Positions 26,366 to 35,421 are shown, numbered from the stretch's first letter. The stretch: DNA of 63,590 bases from Sulfurimonas sp. SAG-AH-194-I05 (GCF_029215955.1 NZ_JAEMVA010000008.1:1-63590); one strand, 5' to 3'. Numbers and translations: made by a program. Notes: generated from the sequence alone by a model not told the origin.

Positions 26366-27457
26366 ATGGCATCAGATATGAATGATTATTTTAACAAGAA
26401 AAAGAGTGAAAGCGGAGGTGGCAAAAAAGCTACTGGTGGCTCAGGTGGCGGAAATGGTGGTGGAAAAGGTCCAGAATTACCGAAAATAGATTTAAATTTT
26501 GGTGGTAAACCAGGTTTAGTATATGCTTTAATCGCAATTATCGTAGTGTTGTTTTTGGCAAAACCATTTACAATTATTGAAGAGGGGCAACGTGGTATTT
26601 TGAGCACAAATGGTAAGTACCAAGACCAAGCACTTCTTCCAGGTCTTCACTTTATTATTCCAGTGATTCAAAAAGTATATATTGTGGATACTAAGGTTCG
26701 TATTATTAACTATGCATCTCGTATAGAAGCAAACTCAAATGCAACAGGAATTACAAGTAAACCTGCTATTACAGTTCTTGATAAACGTGGTCTTCCTGTT
26801 ACAATAGAACTTACAGTTCAGTATAGACTTAACTCTCAGTTTGCAGCACAAACCATTTCTAACTGGGGCTTTTCTTGGGAAGATAAAATTATTAACCCTG
26901 TTGTACGTGATGTTGTAAGAAATGTTGTTGGTAAGTATGATGCAGAATCACTTCCTCAACTAAGAAATAAAATAGCTACAGAAATAGACACAGAAGTTAG
27001 AAAAAATGTTGTAGGTCAAAAAAATTCACCAGCAGATTTACAATCAGTACAACTTCGTGAAATTGGACTACCATCTAAAGTAAGAGAGCAAATAGAACGT
27101 GTTCAAGTTGCAAAACAAGAAGTACAACGTGCAGAACAAGAAGTGCAAAAAGCAAAACAAGATGCATTTAAACGTGCTGAAGAAGCACGCGGTATAGCAG
27201 AAAAGAAAAGAATTGAAGCACAAGGTATAGCAGATTCTGTTAGAATTCAAGCAAATGCACAAGCAAAGGCAAATAAACTGATTTCTGAGTCATTAACTCC
27301 AAGACTTTTAGAGCTAGAACAAATTAAGGTTCAAGGAAAATTCAACGATGCCTTACGTGTAAATAAAGATGCTAAAATATTCTTAACACCTGGTGGATCA
27401 ACTCCAAATATTTGGGTTGATACAAAAAATGTTAGACAAAGAACAACGGCTAACTAA
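26366..27457 (+). CDS. Prohibitin/HflK-like band 7 membrane protein
   Basis: 363 residues from ATG at 26366, with AAGGAG 9 bp upstream. A Gly/Lys-rich N-terminal segment (about 10-40) precedes one membrane helix (about 52-72), then a band 7/SPFH domain (TIIEEGQRGIL, LLPGLHFIIPVIQKVYIVDT) and a long Ala/Glu/Lys coiled coil (about 225-310). The Gly-rich start recalls HflK. Such proteins form large membrane rings that hold FtsH or organise membrane domains. No hflC partner is adjacent, as is common in Campylobacterota, where one such protein occurs alone. hisIE follows after 3 bp. Confidence 0.85.
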   Translation: MASDMNDYFNKKKSESGGGKKATGGSGGGNGGGKGPELPKIDLNFGGKPGLVYALIAIIVVLFLAKPFTIIEEGQRGILSTNGKYQDQALLPGLHFIIPVIQKVYIVDTKVRIINYASRIEANSNATGITSKPAITVLDKRGLPVTIELTVQYRLNSQFAAQTISNWGFSWEDKIINPVVRDVVRNVVGKYDAESLPQLRNKIATEIDTEVRKNVVGQKNSPADLQSVQLREIGLPSKVREQIERVQVAKQEVQRAEQEVQKAKQDAFKRAEEARGIAEKKRIEAQGIADSVRIQANAQAKANKLISESLTPRLLELEQIKVQGKFNDALRVNKDAKIFLTPGGSTPNIWVDTKNVRQRTTAN

Positions 27458-27460
27458 GAA

Positions 27461-28141
27461 ATGAGTGAAGCTATAAATCGAGTAGATTGGGCAAAAAGTG
27501 AATTATTACCTGTAATAGTTCAAGATGTCCAAACAAATGAAATTTTAATGATGGCTTATATGAATAAGGAAGCTTTAGAGCTTTCTTTATCTACAAAAGT
27601 TGCACATTATTTTTCACGATCGAAGCAACGCATGTGGAAAAAGGGTGAAACAAGTGGTCACACCCAAGCGATTCATTCTTTTCACATTGACTGCGATAAT
27701 GACACGCTTATTATTAAAGTTACACAAGAAGGTGTGGCATGCCATACTGGGCGTAAGTCTTGTTTTTTTACGGAGTTACAAACAGGTGAAACTACGAGCG
27801 AAGTTGAAGTGGACTCACATGCTATGTATGGAGTAATTGATACACTGTATCATACGATTCAAGAACGTAAAAATGCAGATCCAACACGTTCATGGACAGC
27901 AAAACTTTTTGCAAAAGGTGACAATACAATTTTGAAAAAAGTTGTAGAAGAAGCAGGTGAATTTTGTTTCGCATATAAAGATAATGATGAAAAAGAGATG
28001 GTGTATGAAGCAGCAGACTTAACATACCACATGCTAGTAGCTCTTGCTGCTAAAAACATTTCCCCAGATAGAATAAAACAAGAATTAGCGCGTAGATTTG
28101 ATATGAGCGGAATAGCCGAGAAAAACTCTAGGAAAGATTAA
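27461..28141 (+). CDS. hisI: HisIE, bifunctional phosphoribosyl-AMP cyclohydrolase / phosphoribosyl-ATP pyrophosphatase
   Basis: 226 residues. The PRA-CH half (about 1-115) has MMAYMNKEAL, KGETSGHTQ, the metal site DCDNDTL and the Cys motif GVACHTGRKSCFF. The PRA-PH half (about 120-226) has the helical MazG-like pattern KKVVEEAGEF and YEAADLTYH. Together they carry out histidine biosynthesis steps 2 and 3. No other his gene is in the window. The downstream DUF2393 gene starts on the last base of its stop codon. Confidence 0.94.
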   Translation: MSEAINRVDWAKSELLPVIVQDVQTNEILMMAYMNKEALELSLSTKVAHYFSRSKQRMWKKGETSGHTQAIHSFHIDCDNDTLIIKVTQEGVACHTGRKSCFFTELQTGETTSEVEVDSHAMYGVIDTLYHTIQERKNADPTRSWTAKLFAKGDNTILKKVVEEAGEFCFAYKDNDEKEMVYEAADLTYHMLVALAAKNISPDRIKQELARRFDMSGIAEKNSRKD

Positions 28142-28653
28142 TGAAGGGACAAATGACAGCTTTTATAAAAGGCTTAATCATGTATGATTATGTCTTGTTT
28201 GGTGCTGCATTTGTTCTTTTTGTTCTCTTTATTATTCTTGGTCTTGTCCTTCGAAAGAAAATGGGTATTGCTATTTTCTTCATTTTACTTGCTTTTTCTA
28301 CACTTCTTTTAGCCCCTACATATGGTTACATAACAATGCACGAACAGCTTTTTAAAAACAAACTTATGCTTGTCTCAGAAAAAAAGTTAGAATATACAGA
28401 GGCTATAGTTGTCAAGGGGACGATTGAAAATACTTCAAAATTTCATTTTAAATCATGTAAAATTACTGCAAATGTTCATAAGTTAAGTAAAAATAAATAT
28501 AGAAATTATATATATCAATTTAAGACAATTAAAAAAATGTCGATTGTACAAGAGAATATACCTAAGGGAACTTCACGTACATTTAAAATTATTGTAGAAC
28601 CCTTTAGATATTCAAAAAAATATACTATTACCTTGGGAGCGAAATGTAAATGA
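28141..28653 (+). CDS. DUF2393-type membrane protein, copy 1
   Basis: 170 residues: two N-terminal membrane helices (about 14-37 and 42-60), then a small extracytoplasmic beta-rich domain (ALVVKGTIENTSKFHFKSC-like pattern with VKGTIENTSK). This matches DUF2393 proteins of Campylobacterota, whose function is unknown. ATG overlaps the hisIE stop by one base and AGGA lies 7 bp upstream. The following gene is a paralogue and overlaps by 4 bp. Confidence 0.75.
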   Translation: MKGQMTAFIKGLIMYDYVLFGAAFVLFVLFIILGLVLRKKMGIAIFFILLAFSTLLLAPTYGYITMHEQLFKNKLMLVSEKKLEYTEAIVVKGTIENTSKFHFKSCKITANVHKLSKNKYRNYIYQFKTIKKMSIVQENIPKGTSRTFKIIVEPFRYSKKYTITLGAKCK

Positions 28654-29198
28654 CTTTATTAAATTACTGGCACTATGTAGCTTTTGCTATTATTTTCATT
28701 ATTTTTATTGGTGGCGTTGTTGCATCTTTTAAACAAGAAAAAAAACTAGTTCTACCGATGTTTCTTTCGGTATTTTTAATATCGATTTTTCTAGTTGTTT
28801 TTTCTGTTTTAATTGTAGATAAATATACAAAAAAAGTAGAAGTTTATAAGGTAAAGAATAAACGACTCCTTAGTACGGAACAAATTGTCTATACTGGTTC
28901 TGTAAAAAATACAGGAAATCATGCAATCGGAAAAGTTCGTGTAAAAATTAAACTCGTAAACAAAGGGCATGCTACGGGTAATGTTAAAGGTGGTAACTTT
29001 TATAAACCAAGTGGTATATTTGATTTCTTTGGTGGTGGAGGTATGGGTATAACGCGTGATAAGCCTCAAACAATTGAAAAAGAGTTTCTTGTGGCCAAAA
29101 ACCTTAAACCAGGTACTGCAAAAACTTTTAGAGTTTACTTTAGATACCCTGGCTACTTTAGAAGTGTCGCGCAGTTTGTAGAAGTAAGTGGGCGTTAG
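28650..29198 (+). CDS. DUF2393-type membrane protein, copy 2
   Basis: 182 residues with the same layout as the preceding gene: two membrane helices (about 7-26 and 34-54), then a domain beginning YTGSVKNTGNHAIGKVRVKI, which mirrors the VKGTIENTS segment of copy 1. A Gly-rich loop (FFGGGGMGIT) is specific to this copy. Overlapping ATGA start. The paired, coupled paralogues probably form a hetero-oligomer; function unknown. It ends overlapping the convergent radical SAM gene by 4 bp. Confidence 0.75.
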   Translation: MTLLNYWHYVAFAIIFIIFIGGVVASFKQEKKLVLPMFLSVFLISIFLVVFSVLIVDKYTKKVEVYKVKNKRLLSTEQIVYTGSVKNTGNHAIGKVRVKIKLVNKGHATGNVKGGNFYKPSGIFDFFGGGGMGITRDKPQTIEKEFLVAKNLKPGTAKTFRVYFRYPGYFRSVAQFVEVSGR

Positions 29199-30154
29199 TA
29201 TTTAAGTCCTATAGGTTTTAGGGCTGCATTTATATTTTTAATTTGTATATTTTTATCTCTGCACCAGTTAGGTGAAAGGAGTGAATCATCATTAATTCCT
29301 GCGGTGACTCTTTGAACAGAAACATGGACAGGTTTTAATTGAATCGTTTGCACTAAAACATCAAGGTACTCTGCTTCACTAATAGGCGTAAATTTCCCAC
29401 TTTTAAAGTCATTTGCAAGAGCTGTTCTTTTTACAACATATAAAGGATGGTATTTAACAGAGTCTATACCCCATTTATAAGCCTCTTTAGCTGTTTCTAT
29501 CATCATACTAGGTGTTTCATCGGGGAGACCAAATATAAGATGCCCACAGACGTTTAAACCTACTTTTTTAGATTTTTGAATCCATTCTTTTACATTTGCT
29601 GCATCATGACCACGATTTATTTTAATGAGTGTTTCATCATAAATAGACTGTATGCCAAACTCTATCCATATTTCTTTATTTTCATTAAGTTTTGCTAGGT
29701 ACTCTAATGTTTCTTGCGTGATACTATCTGAACGTGTTCCAATACTAAGACCAACTACATTTTCAAATGATAGTGCTTTTTCATAAAGTGCTTTAAGTGT
29801 TTCAAAAGGGGCATACGTATTTGTAAAAGACTGGAAATACACAAGAAACTTTTCTGCTCCATATTCACGTTTTTGACGGGCTGAAATAGATTCAAACTGT
29901 TGCGTTAATTGCAGAAGCTGTTTGTCTAAAAATTTATTTTCTTTTGAGTCAAGGTTAAGATGAAAGCCCTTAAGTTCTTGAACTTCGTTTGCGCTTGCAG
30001 AAAACGAATCATTTTCACAAAATGTACAACCACCTTTTGCTACTGTTCCATCAATATTAGGACATGTAAAACCTGAAATATTGATTCCAACCTTATAAAC
30101 TTTACAGCCAAACTTGTCTTTTAAGTAATTACCATATGTATATATCTGTTTCAT
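29195..30154 (-). CDS. Radical SAM protein, YhcC/TIGR01212 family
   Basis: 319 residues. The iron-sulfur motif is CPNIDGTVAKGGCTFC, the long CX...CxxC form typical of the YhcC family and not the classical CxxxCxxC. Later blocks IEFGIQSIYDETLIKINRGH and VCGHLIFGLPDET are SAM-binding elements of the same family. The substrate is not established; tRNA or protein modification has been suggested for relatives. Its start abuts the purF stop, so both are in one transcript. Confidence 0.88.
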   Translation of the reverse strand: MKQIYTYGNYLKDKFGCKVYKVGINISGFTCPNIDGTVAKGGCTFCENDSFSASANEVQELKGFHLNLDSKENKFLDKQLLQLTQQFESISARQKREYGAEKFLVYFQSFTNTYAPFETLKALYEKALSFENVVGLSIGTRSDSITQETLEYLAKLNENKEIWIEFGIQSIYDETLIKINRGHDAANVKEWIQKSKKVGLNVCGHLIFGLPDETPSMMIETAKEAYKWGIDSVKYHPLYVVKRTALANDFKSGKFTPISEAEYLDVLVQTIQLKPVHVSVQRVTAGINDDSLLSPNWCRDKNIQIKNINAALKPIGLKY

Positions 30155-31509
30155 TAAACTATGTATTTACCAGTAAAACATGCTGTACAATATTTGTCAT
30201 CAGTTGCATTTACACTTTTGAGAAGTGACTCTTCACAAAGATATGCTAAGGAATCAGCACCTATGTAGTCGCAAATTTCTTGTGTGGTCATATTTGCGGC
30301 TATGAGATTTTCTTTATCGGGAGTATCTACACCGTAGTAGCAAGGGTCTGTTGTTGGAGGAGAAGAAACACGCATGTGAACTTCACTCGCACCAGCTTCT
30401 TTTAACATTCGAATAATTCTACGTGACGTTGTCCCACGAACAATTGAGTCATCTATAACAATAACACGTTTTCCTGCAATTACACCCGGCATAGGCGATA
30501 GCTTCATTTTAACTTTTAAATCACGCATCTCTTGGGTGGGCTCAATAAAGGTACGACCTATGTAGTGATTTCTCATAATTCCCATTTCATAAGGAATACC
30601 ACTCTCTTGTGCATAGCCAATAGCTGAGGGAACGCCACCATCTGGAACAGGGATAACAACATCTGCTTCAACAGGCTCAATACGCGCTAAATATTTACCC
30701 ATATTTTTTCGCGTTTGGTACACAGACTGACCAAATACATGTGAATCTGGTCGTGCAAAATAGACATACTCAAAAATACAATGTTTAGGAGTCGGCTCAA
30801 ATACTTTAATACTTTGAGGCTCTTTACCTTCTTCAAATATAAGAAGTTCCCCTGGTGCAACATCACGAATAAAAGTCGCACCTACTAGGTCAAAGGCACA
30901 TGTTTCAGATGCTACAATATACCCACCATTTGGGAGACGACCTAAGCTTAGAGGTCTAAAACCAAAACGGTCACGCATAGCAAACATTTTTTTACGACTT
31001 AAAAATACAAGTGAAAATGCACCTTCAATTTTTTGAACAGCATCAATAATTCTATCAATGAGTTTATCTTTAGAACTTTTTGCTATCAGGTGAATAAGGT
31101 TCTCAGTATCCATAAAGGTTTGAAAAATTGCACCTTTTTCAATGAGTTTATCACGAACCTCTACAGCATTTGTAAGGTTCCCATTATGAACTATAGCCAT
31201 TTCACCTAAGTCATAACGTGCAAATACTGGTTGTGCATCAAGGATTGAGTCGTCTCCAGCAGTAGAGTAGCGTGTATGCCCAATTGCACTTGAACCACTC
31301 AGTGTTTTTAGTTTAGCTTCATCAAAAACCCGCATTACTAGACCACGTTTTTTGATTGTATGGAGTTTTTTTCCATCTGAAGAGCTGATTCCAGCGGCTT
31401 CTTGCCCACGATGTTGTAGAGCATGAAGACCAAAGTACGCTAATTTAGACGCCTCTTCATGACCAAAAATACCTACAACTGCACATTTTTCATTCATATT
31501 TTCACTCAA
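30154..31509 (-). CDS. purF: PurF, amidophosphoribosyltransferase
   Basis: 451 residues. TTG start at 31509, favoured by AAGGA 7 bp upstream; an in-frame ATG 12 bp later has no such spacing. A short propeptide precedes CAVVGIFGH, where Cys9 should become the N-terminal nucleophile of the glutaminase domain. Further blocks are ALQHRGQEAAGI, GHTRYSTAG and, in the PRTase domain, VIVIDDSIVRGTTSR. It makes phosphoribosylamine, the first committed step of purine synthesis. TATAAT at 31543-31538 (minus strand) is a good -10. Confidence 0.96.
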   Translation of the reverse strand: MSENMNEKCAVVGIFGHEEASKLAYFGLHALQHRGQEAAGISSSDGKKLHTIKKRGLVMRVFDEAKLKTLSGSSAIGHTRYSTAGDDSILDAQPVFARYDLGEMAIVHNGNLTNAVEVRDKLIEKGAIFQTFMDTENLIHLIAKSSKDKLIDRIIDAVQKIEGAFSLVFLSRKKMFAMRDRFGFRPLSLGRLPNGGYIVASETCAFDLVGATFIRDVAPGELLIFEEGKEPQSIKVFEPTPKHCIFEYVYFARPDSHVFGQSVYQTRKNMGKYLARIEPVEADVVIPVPDGGVPSAIGYAQESGIPYEMGIMRNHYIGRTFIEPTQEMRDLKVKMKLSPMPGVIAGKRVIVIDDSIVRGTTSRRIIRMLKEAGASEVHMRVSSPPTTDPCYYGVDTPDKENLIAANMTTQEICDYIGADSLAYLCEESLLKSVNATDDKYCTACFTGKYIV

Positions 31510-31537
31510 GAGAAAATCCTTAATCTTAATTGGCGCA

Positions 31538-31543
31538 ATTATA
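31538..31543 (-). promoter_or_regulatory. -10 box of purF
   Basis: TATAAT on the minus strand, 28 bp upstream of the purF TTG start. The 148-bp gap to the divergent J-domain gene is otherwise AT-rich with no clear operator. Confidence 0.5.
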
Positions 31544-31657
31544 GCTCATTCTATATATAAATAAGCTCAAATAAAAAAAATTAGTTTTTAAAGTTTAGAA
31601 ATAAAATGGAACATCTATTGCTTTTAAATAGAAAAATTCTTAATAAAGGTGGGATAC

Positions 31658-32461
31658 ATGAATATTGTTTTACGTAATAATCTTATCCTCATTACCACGA
31701 ATTTTGATACTTTAAATGTTTCTTGGATGAAAGATTTTTTGAATCATCACTCGCGTGGTATGCTTTTTTTACCAAAGGCGGTACTTGTTTTTAGGAATGA
31801 ATCTTTGACAGATGTCCGAGATGATTTTTTAAATCAATTAAGCCAATACCATGCTTCGCAACATGATTTTTCACATGAGTTCTTTTTACGCTCAATGTTG
31901 AAATATGGAACACAACCAATTAAAATAGAACTAGAAAAACTTGAAGAACCTGAGGTTGTAAAAGTAAAGCTGTATGCTTACGATAAAGGAACGGTTTTAA
32001 TTTCATTGGATATACCAAATTCGTGGGTGATTAGTTATTTACGCTCGCAGCTTGATGTATATGTAGAAAGAGGAACAGATATTTCACTCGTAATTGATGT
32101 GAGCGAATATAAGGCAAAGTCGAGGCTGGAGAGGGCTTTAAATAAGCGGCATATACTTCATTATCAAGTACAGTACACCTACGACAACCATTTTATGTCT
32201 AAACTTTATTCTGATTTTGCAAACTTTAGTTTCGGTGATTTATGTAAAGATGAAGAAGTAGATGATAATGTACAATTTTATACGATTTTGGAGTGTCCAG
32301 TGGGTGCTACACAGGATGCTTTGAAAAAAAGTTATAAGAAGCTAACAAAGGTGTACCATCCGGATAAAATATTTCATGAGTCACCAAATATGGTTGCGCA
32401 TTACACACAAAAGTTCCAACTCTTACAAGAAGCATATACAGCTTTACGCATTGTTTCTTAA
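31658..32461 (+). CDS. Protein with C-terminal J domain
   Basis: 267 residues from ATG at 31658 (AAAGGTGG just upstream; an in-frame GTG lies inside that sequence). The first 200 residues are not recognised. The last 65 form a DnaJ domain: FYTILECPVGATQDALKKSY, then KLTKVYHPDK with the essential HPD, then FQLLQEAYTAL. It should stimulate a DnaK-type ATPase towards a specific client. J domains at the C-terminus behind an unknown region occur in several Campylobacterota proteins. It overlaps the convergent DUF234 gene by 4 bp. Confidence 0.82.
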   Translation: MNIVLRNNLILITTNFDTLNVSWMKDFLNHHSRGMLFLPKAVLVFRNESLTDVRDDFLNQLSQYHASQHDFSHEFFLRSMLKYGTQPIKIELEKLEEPEVVKVKLYAYDKGTVLISLDIPNSWVISYLRSQLDVYVERGTDISLVIDVSEYKAKSRLERALNKRHILHYQVQYTYDNHFMSKLYSDFANFSFGDLCKDEEVDDNVQFYTILECPVGATQDALKKSYKKLTKVYHPDKIFHESPNMVAHYTQKFQLLQEAYTALRIVS

Positions 32462-33390
32462 ATAAACTCTTCTATGAGTTCACTCTTTTCAATGTGCTTC
32501 ACAAGTACATTGAAGTCAGATGAGGAATAAAGTGCTACGTCTTTTCCAGCATGTGAATGTAACTCTTTGGAAAATCCACGCTTTGAAAACAATACAATCT
32601 GACTAGGAATAATATGTAATTTTTCACATTTTTCTAAAATCTTATGCCATTCTTTTTTATTTACCTTATGATTTTTCCACTTACATTCACCAACATAGAT
32701 TTCGTCTTTATCAGTAATTGTTAGTATATCTATTTCAATGTGTGCATCCCAATAGCTTCCTGAACTTACAATATTCGCATCACGAATATGGTAATTAAGT
32801 AAAACTTCCGAAAGCTCTTCAAAAATTAAACTTGTATAAGAATTTTGTTTTTGGCTGAAGTCTTTAAAAAAGCCTTCAAAATTGTTCGTAAGAATCGCTT
32901 TAGCATGTGGAACAATGAAATAAAACCAAAACCGAACAAAGGGCTGTGTAAAAAGAACCTTATGTGAGATTCTGTGTCGTGCTACTGAGCGTTTAAGCTT
33001 ATGTTTAACCTGTGAAGCCTTTGCTGGTTCTTCGCGTGAATACTCTATGCTTACCAAACCTTTTTCCTGAAGGTATTTTAAAGCAGCACCTCCGTTTCCA
33101 TTGTTAAGTCCTGCATGATTAAAGGCTGAAAATATCCTTCTATCACCAACGGCTAAGGCACGAAGCAGTCTTTTATTATTTGCCTCATTGCATGTGAGTT
33201 TTTCTATTTTTTCATTTAAAATAGTATAATTTTGTAAAATGAGTTCTTTAATGAGCACCTCTATTGGTTTACTCGTATCAATACTCCACCCAAGACCACC
33301 GAAAATTGCAAAATAATTGATTTGAATTTCCATATCATCTGGGTAGTTTCTAAAATAAAAAGAACGGAATTGATTTAATAATTTTGACAT
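32458..33390 (-). CDS. DUF234-type protein with PD-(D/E)XK nuclease-like core
   Basis: 310 residues from ATG at 33390. A GTG 51 bp upstream would overlap dinB but has poor Shine-Dalgarno spacing, and the protein reads naturally from MSKLLNQFRSFYF. The C-terminal part has EIDILTITDKDEIYVGECKWKN, the E...D...(E)xK pattern of restriction-like endonucleases, and FWFYFIVPHAKAI typical of DUF234. In archaea and some bacteria DUF234 is fused to an AAA-type ATPase (DUF234/ATPase_2); here the ATPase part is absent. It follows dinB on the same strand. Role unknown; DNA processing is plausible. Confidence 0.72.
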   Translation of the reverse strand: MSKLLNQFRSFYFRNYPDDMEIQINYFAIFGGLGWSIDTSKPIEVLIKELILQNYTILNEKIEKLTCNEANNKRLLRALAVGDRRIFSAFNHAGLNNGNGGAALKYLQEKGLVSIEYSREEPAKASQVKHKLKRSVARHRISHKVLFTQPFVRFWFYFIVPHAKAILTNNFEGFFKDFSQKQNSYTSLIFEELSEVLLNYHIRDANIVSSGSYWDAHIEIDILTITDKDEIYVGECKWKNHKVNKKEWHKILEKCEKLHIIPSQIVLFSKRGFSKELHSHAGKDVALYSSSDFNVLVKHIEKSELIEEFI

Positions 33391-33430
33391 AGAAATATTG
33401 TATCGAAATATATCTAATAAAATGAAAAAC

Positions 33431-34702
33431 TTAAAGTTCACTTCCCCATTTTAAAATATCTATTCTATATCTTTCTCGTAAAATCTGTGAAGCAGAGGTT
33501 AAGTCCTTCATTCTTTGGTCATCTTCAAAACCTAAAAGTGATAACTCTTTTTTTGAGTCCTTAGTGAAACTAGAACAGTTTATACTTAAACGTATAACAT
33601 GTGAGCGTTTGTGAATGTCTGCTTCTAAAAATAATTTTATGCAAAGTGAATCAAATTTTTTTTCTGTAAAAACTTCACTGAGAGAGATGTTTTTATGAGA
33701 CTTTAGGCTTCCCTCATAATGAATACTCAAATGAAATACAGTGGGTATTACATTGAGTTTTAATATAGCAAAACTTAGGTGACGTGCTAATATATGAATT
33801 CTTCTTTGAAGTTCAACTCTATCATATAAGGGTTCGATAGTTCGTGATATACCAATAGATTTTCTTTTATGAGAGGTTTTAATAGGTGCATCTGTAAGAC
33901 CTGATACACGTTTATATAACTCTTTAGCGTAAGGTCCCCATGACTCGACAGTACCTCTCCTATCTCGTAGTTGACCAAGGGTGTGAATGTGAACGGATGT
34001 TAACTTTTGTTTCATACTCTTCCCAATACCTGCGAAATCACCTACTTTAATAGGGTTAATAAAGGCATCTAAATCTTCTTTATAAATAGTTTTACATCCA
34101 AAAGGTTTTGCAAATGTAGTAGCTTGTTTTGCAATGTATCGCGTATGCGATGCTCCAATAGAAACAGGGAGTTTTACTTTCTCTAAAATCTCTTCTTTTA
34201 ATTCTTGTATAAATGTGGGAACGTCCTCATCTTCAACCCAACCTTCTAAGTCACCATAAAACTCATCAATACTAGCTTGTTCGATAAGTGGAATTTTGTG
34301 CGCTAAAAACTGATGAAGTTCATGTGATAGTTTTTGATAAAGTGACATATTGGGTGATTTTATTATGAGATGTGGGCAACGTTGCAGTGCTTCTCTAATC
34401 GTCATAGTAGTTTTTATGCCATACGCTCGTGCTTCATAAGAAGAAGTAGTTAAAATCCCACGGATTTTCCCATCAGCATCTTGAAAATTTTCTAAATCAT
34501 CATCTTTATTTTCATAGGCTTTAAAAAATGTAGGAACAAAGCTTCCTGAATTTTCTAAGTTCACGGTTTGGTTTTTTGCCTCACGTGAAAATATTTGTGT
34601 ATCGCTTCGTCCACCAATAGCCATAGCTTTACCCACAAGAGAAGGGTCAACAATTCTAGCAGCACTTGCAAAAAAACAGTCTATATCTATGTGTATTTTC
34701 AT
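33431..34702 (-). CDS. dinB: Y-family DNA polymerase (DinB/UmuC-like)
   Basis: 423 residues. Catalytic blocks HIDIDCFFASAARIVDPSL (metal-binding DID), SSYEARAYGIKTTM, and ASIDEFYGD (second acidic pair) are intact, followed by a helix-hairpin-helix part (DFAGIGKSMKQKL) and a little-finger domain. A translesion polymerase of the DinB class. Two insertions compared with E. coli DinB are visible near residues 37-80, where the usual short link contains DTQIFSREAKNQTVNLENSG-type sequence; this is common in Campylobacterota and in plasmid-type homologues. No beta-clamp motif was identified with certainty. Confidence 0.86.
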   Translation of the reverse strand: MKIHIDIDCFFASAARIVDPSLVGKAMAIGGRSDTQIFSREAKNQTVNLENSGSFVPTFFKAYENKDDDLENFQDADGKIRGILTTSSYEARAYGIKTTMTIREALQRCPHLIIKSPNMSLYQKLSHELHQFLAHKIPLIEQASIDEFYGDLEGWVEDEDVPTFIQELKEEILEKVKLPVSIGASHTRYIAKQATTFAKPFGCKTIYKEDLDAFINPIKVGDFAGIGKSMKQKLTSVHIHTLGQLRDRRGTVESWGPYAKELYKRVSGLTDAPIKTSHKRKSIGISRTIEPLYDRVELQRRIHILARHLSFAILKLNVIPTVFHLSIHYEGSLKSHKNISLSEVFTEKKFDSLCIKLFLEADIHKRSHVIRLSINCSSFTKDSKKELSLLGFEDDQRMKDLTSASQILRERYRIDILKWGSEL

Positions 34703-34722
34703 TTTTTTCTTTTAAATGTTAT

Positions 34723-34848
34723 AATTCCAACATATAAGGGGTTAGAAGCGTTAAACTCTTCTAACCTTGAAGCTAACTTTGAATTTCCAGATTCGAAAAG
34801 TCAGCTTTAATAGAAACCTTTTCATAAGGTTTGCCTTATAGTTGGATT
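34723..34848. repeat. Cloverleaf-like palindromic element
   Basis: Outer arms 34723-34739 and 34834-34848 pair over 15 positions with two bulged bases. They enclose three hairpins: 34740-34748 with 34758-34766 (9 of 9), 34770-34780 with 34797-34807 (10 of 11, extended by GAAT/ATTC), and 34814-34820 with 34826-34832 (7 of 7). The shape resembles a four-way junction, but lengths and loops do not fit a tRNA. It lies between dinB and a divergent lipoprotein gene. Confidence 0.72.
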
Positions 34849-34850
34849 GT

Positions 34851-34870
34851 CCCAACAATTTCTTGTTGGG
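34851..34870. repeat. Perfect 8-bp hairpin next to the cloverleaf element
   Basis: CCCAACAA (34851-34858) and TTGTTGGG (34863-34870) with a 4-nt loop. No T tract on either side, so not an obvious terminator; it may belong to the element at 34723-34848. Confidence 0.6.
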
Positions 34871-34941
34871 AACATGTGAATTTTATCTTATTCTTTCCTA
34901 TTCTCTTTAAAATATAACAATCTGCAATATAATAATTTTGC

Positions 34942-34947
34942 TATAAT
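34942..34947 (+). promoter_or_regulatory. -10 box 6 bp before the lipoprotein start codon
   Basis: TATAAT ends at 34947 and the ATG is at 34954. Transcription would begin at or within a base or two of the start codon, so the mRNA should be leaderless. There is no Shine-Dalgarno sequence between them. Confidence 0.6.
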
Positions 34948-34953
34948 CTTTTT

Positions 34954-35421
34954 ATGAAATACTTACTCTTTATTTTACCATTTCTTTTTTTTGGATGTAG
35001 TACGAAAAACTATGAACAAACAAAGTCAAAGGTAATTATTATAAAGTCTCCGAAATTGAAATTTGCTGACTTAGGTTACATTCGAAATACTGGCAAGGCT
35101 ATAGAATTAGAGCTATTTATAGCCGGACAATCAGTGGAAAAGTTTACCATTAATCATCTCATATGTGCACGTGCTGGATGTTTAAGCAAAAGTGGATTTA
35201 ATGCTGATTATTTACATGAATCTTATCCAGATTCTATTTTACAAAACATACTTTTAGCGAGAGTGATTTATGAGGGTGTAAATCAAGTACAAACGGGTAA
35301 TGGTTTTACTCAAAAAATTAAAAATGAGCATGTGGATATTACGTATAAAGTATCACCCCATGTTACATTCTTTAAAGATAAAAAAAACAAAATAATTTTT
35401 AAAATCAAGGATATTCTATGA
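34954..35421 (+). CDS. Small lipoprotein upstream of nfo
   Basis: 155 residues with signal and lipobox ([10 protein letters not shown]). The mature part is beta-rich ([20 protein letters not shown]) and has two Cys (ICARAGC) that could form a disulfide. Not recognised beyond being a Campylobacterota-type lipoprotein. It overlaps nfo by 4 bp (ATGA). Its -10 box is only 6 bp before the ATG, so translation is probably leaderless. Confidence 0.75.
   Translation: MKYLLFILPFLFFGCSTKNYEQTKSKVIIIKSPKLKFADLGYIRNTGKAIELELFIAGQSVEKFTINHLICARAGCLSKSGFNADYLHESYPDSILQNILLARVIYEGVNQVQTGNGFTQKIKNEHVDITYKVSPHVTFFKDKKNKIIFKIKDIL

Noticed and set aside
34723..34848. Possible tRNA because of the cloverleaf shape
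   Set aside because: Total length about 126 nt, arms of wrong size, no T-loop GTTCRA sequence and no CCA-like acceptor end.
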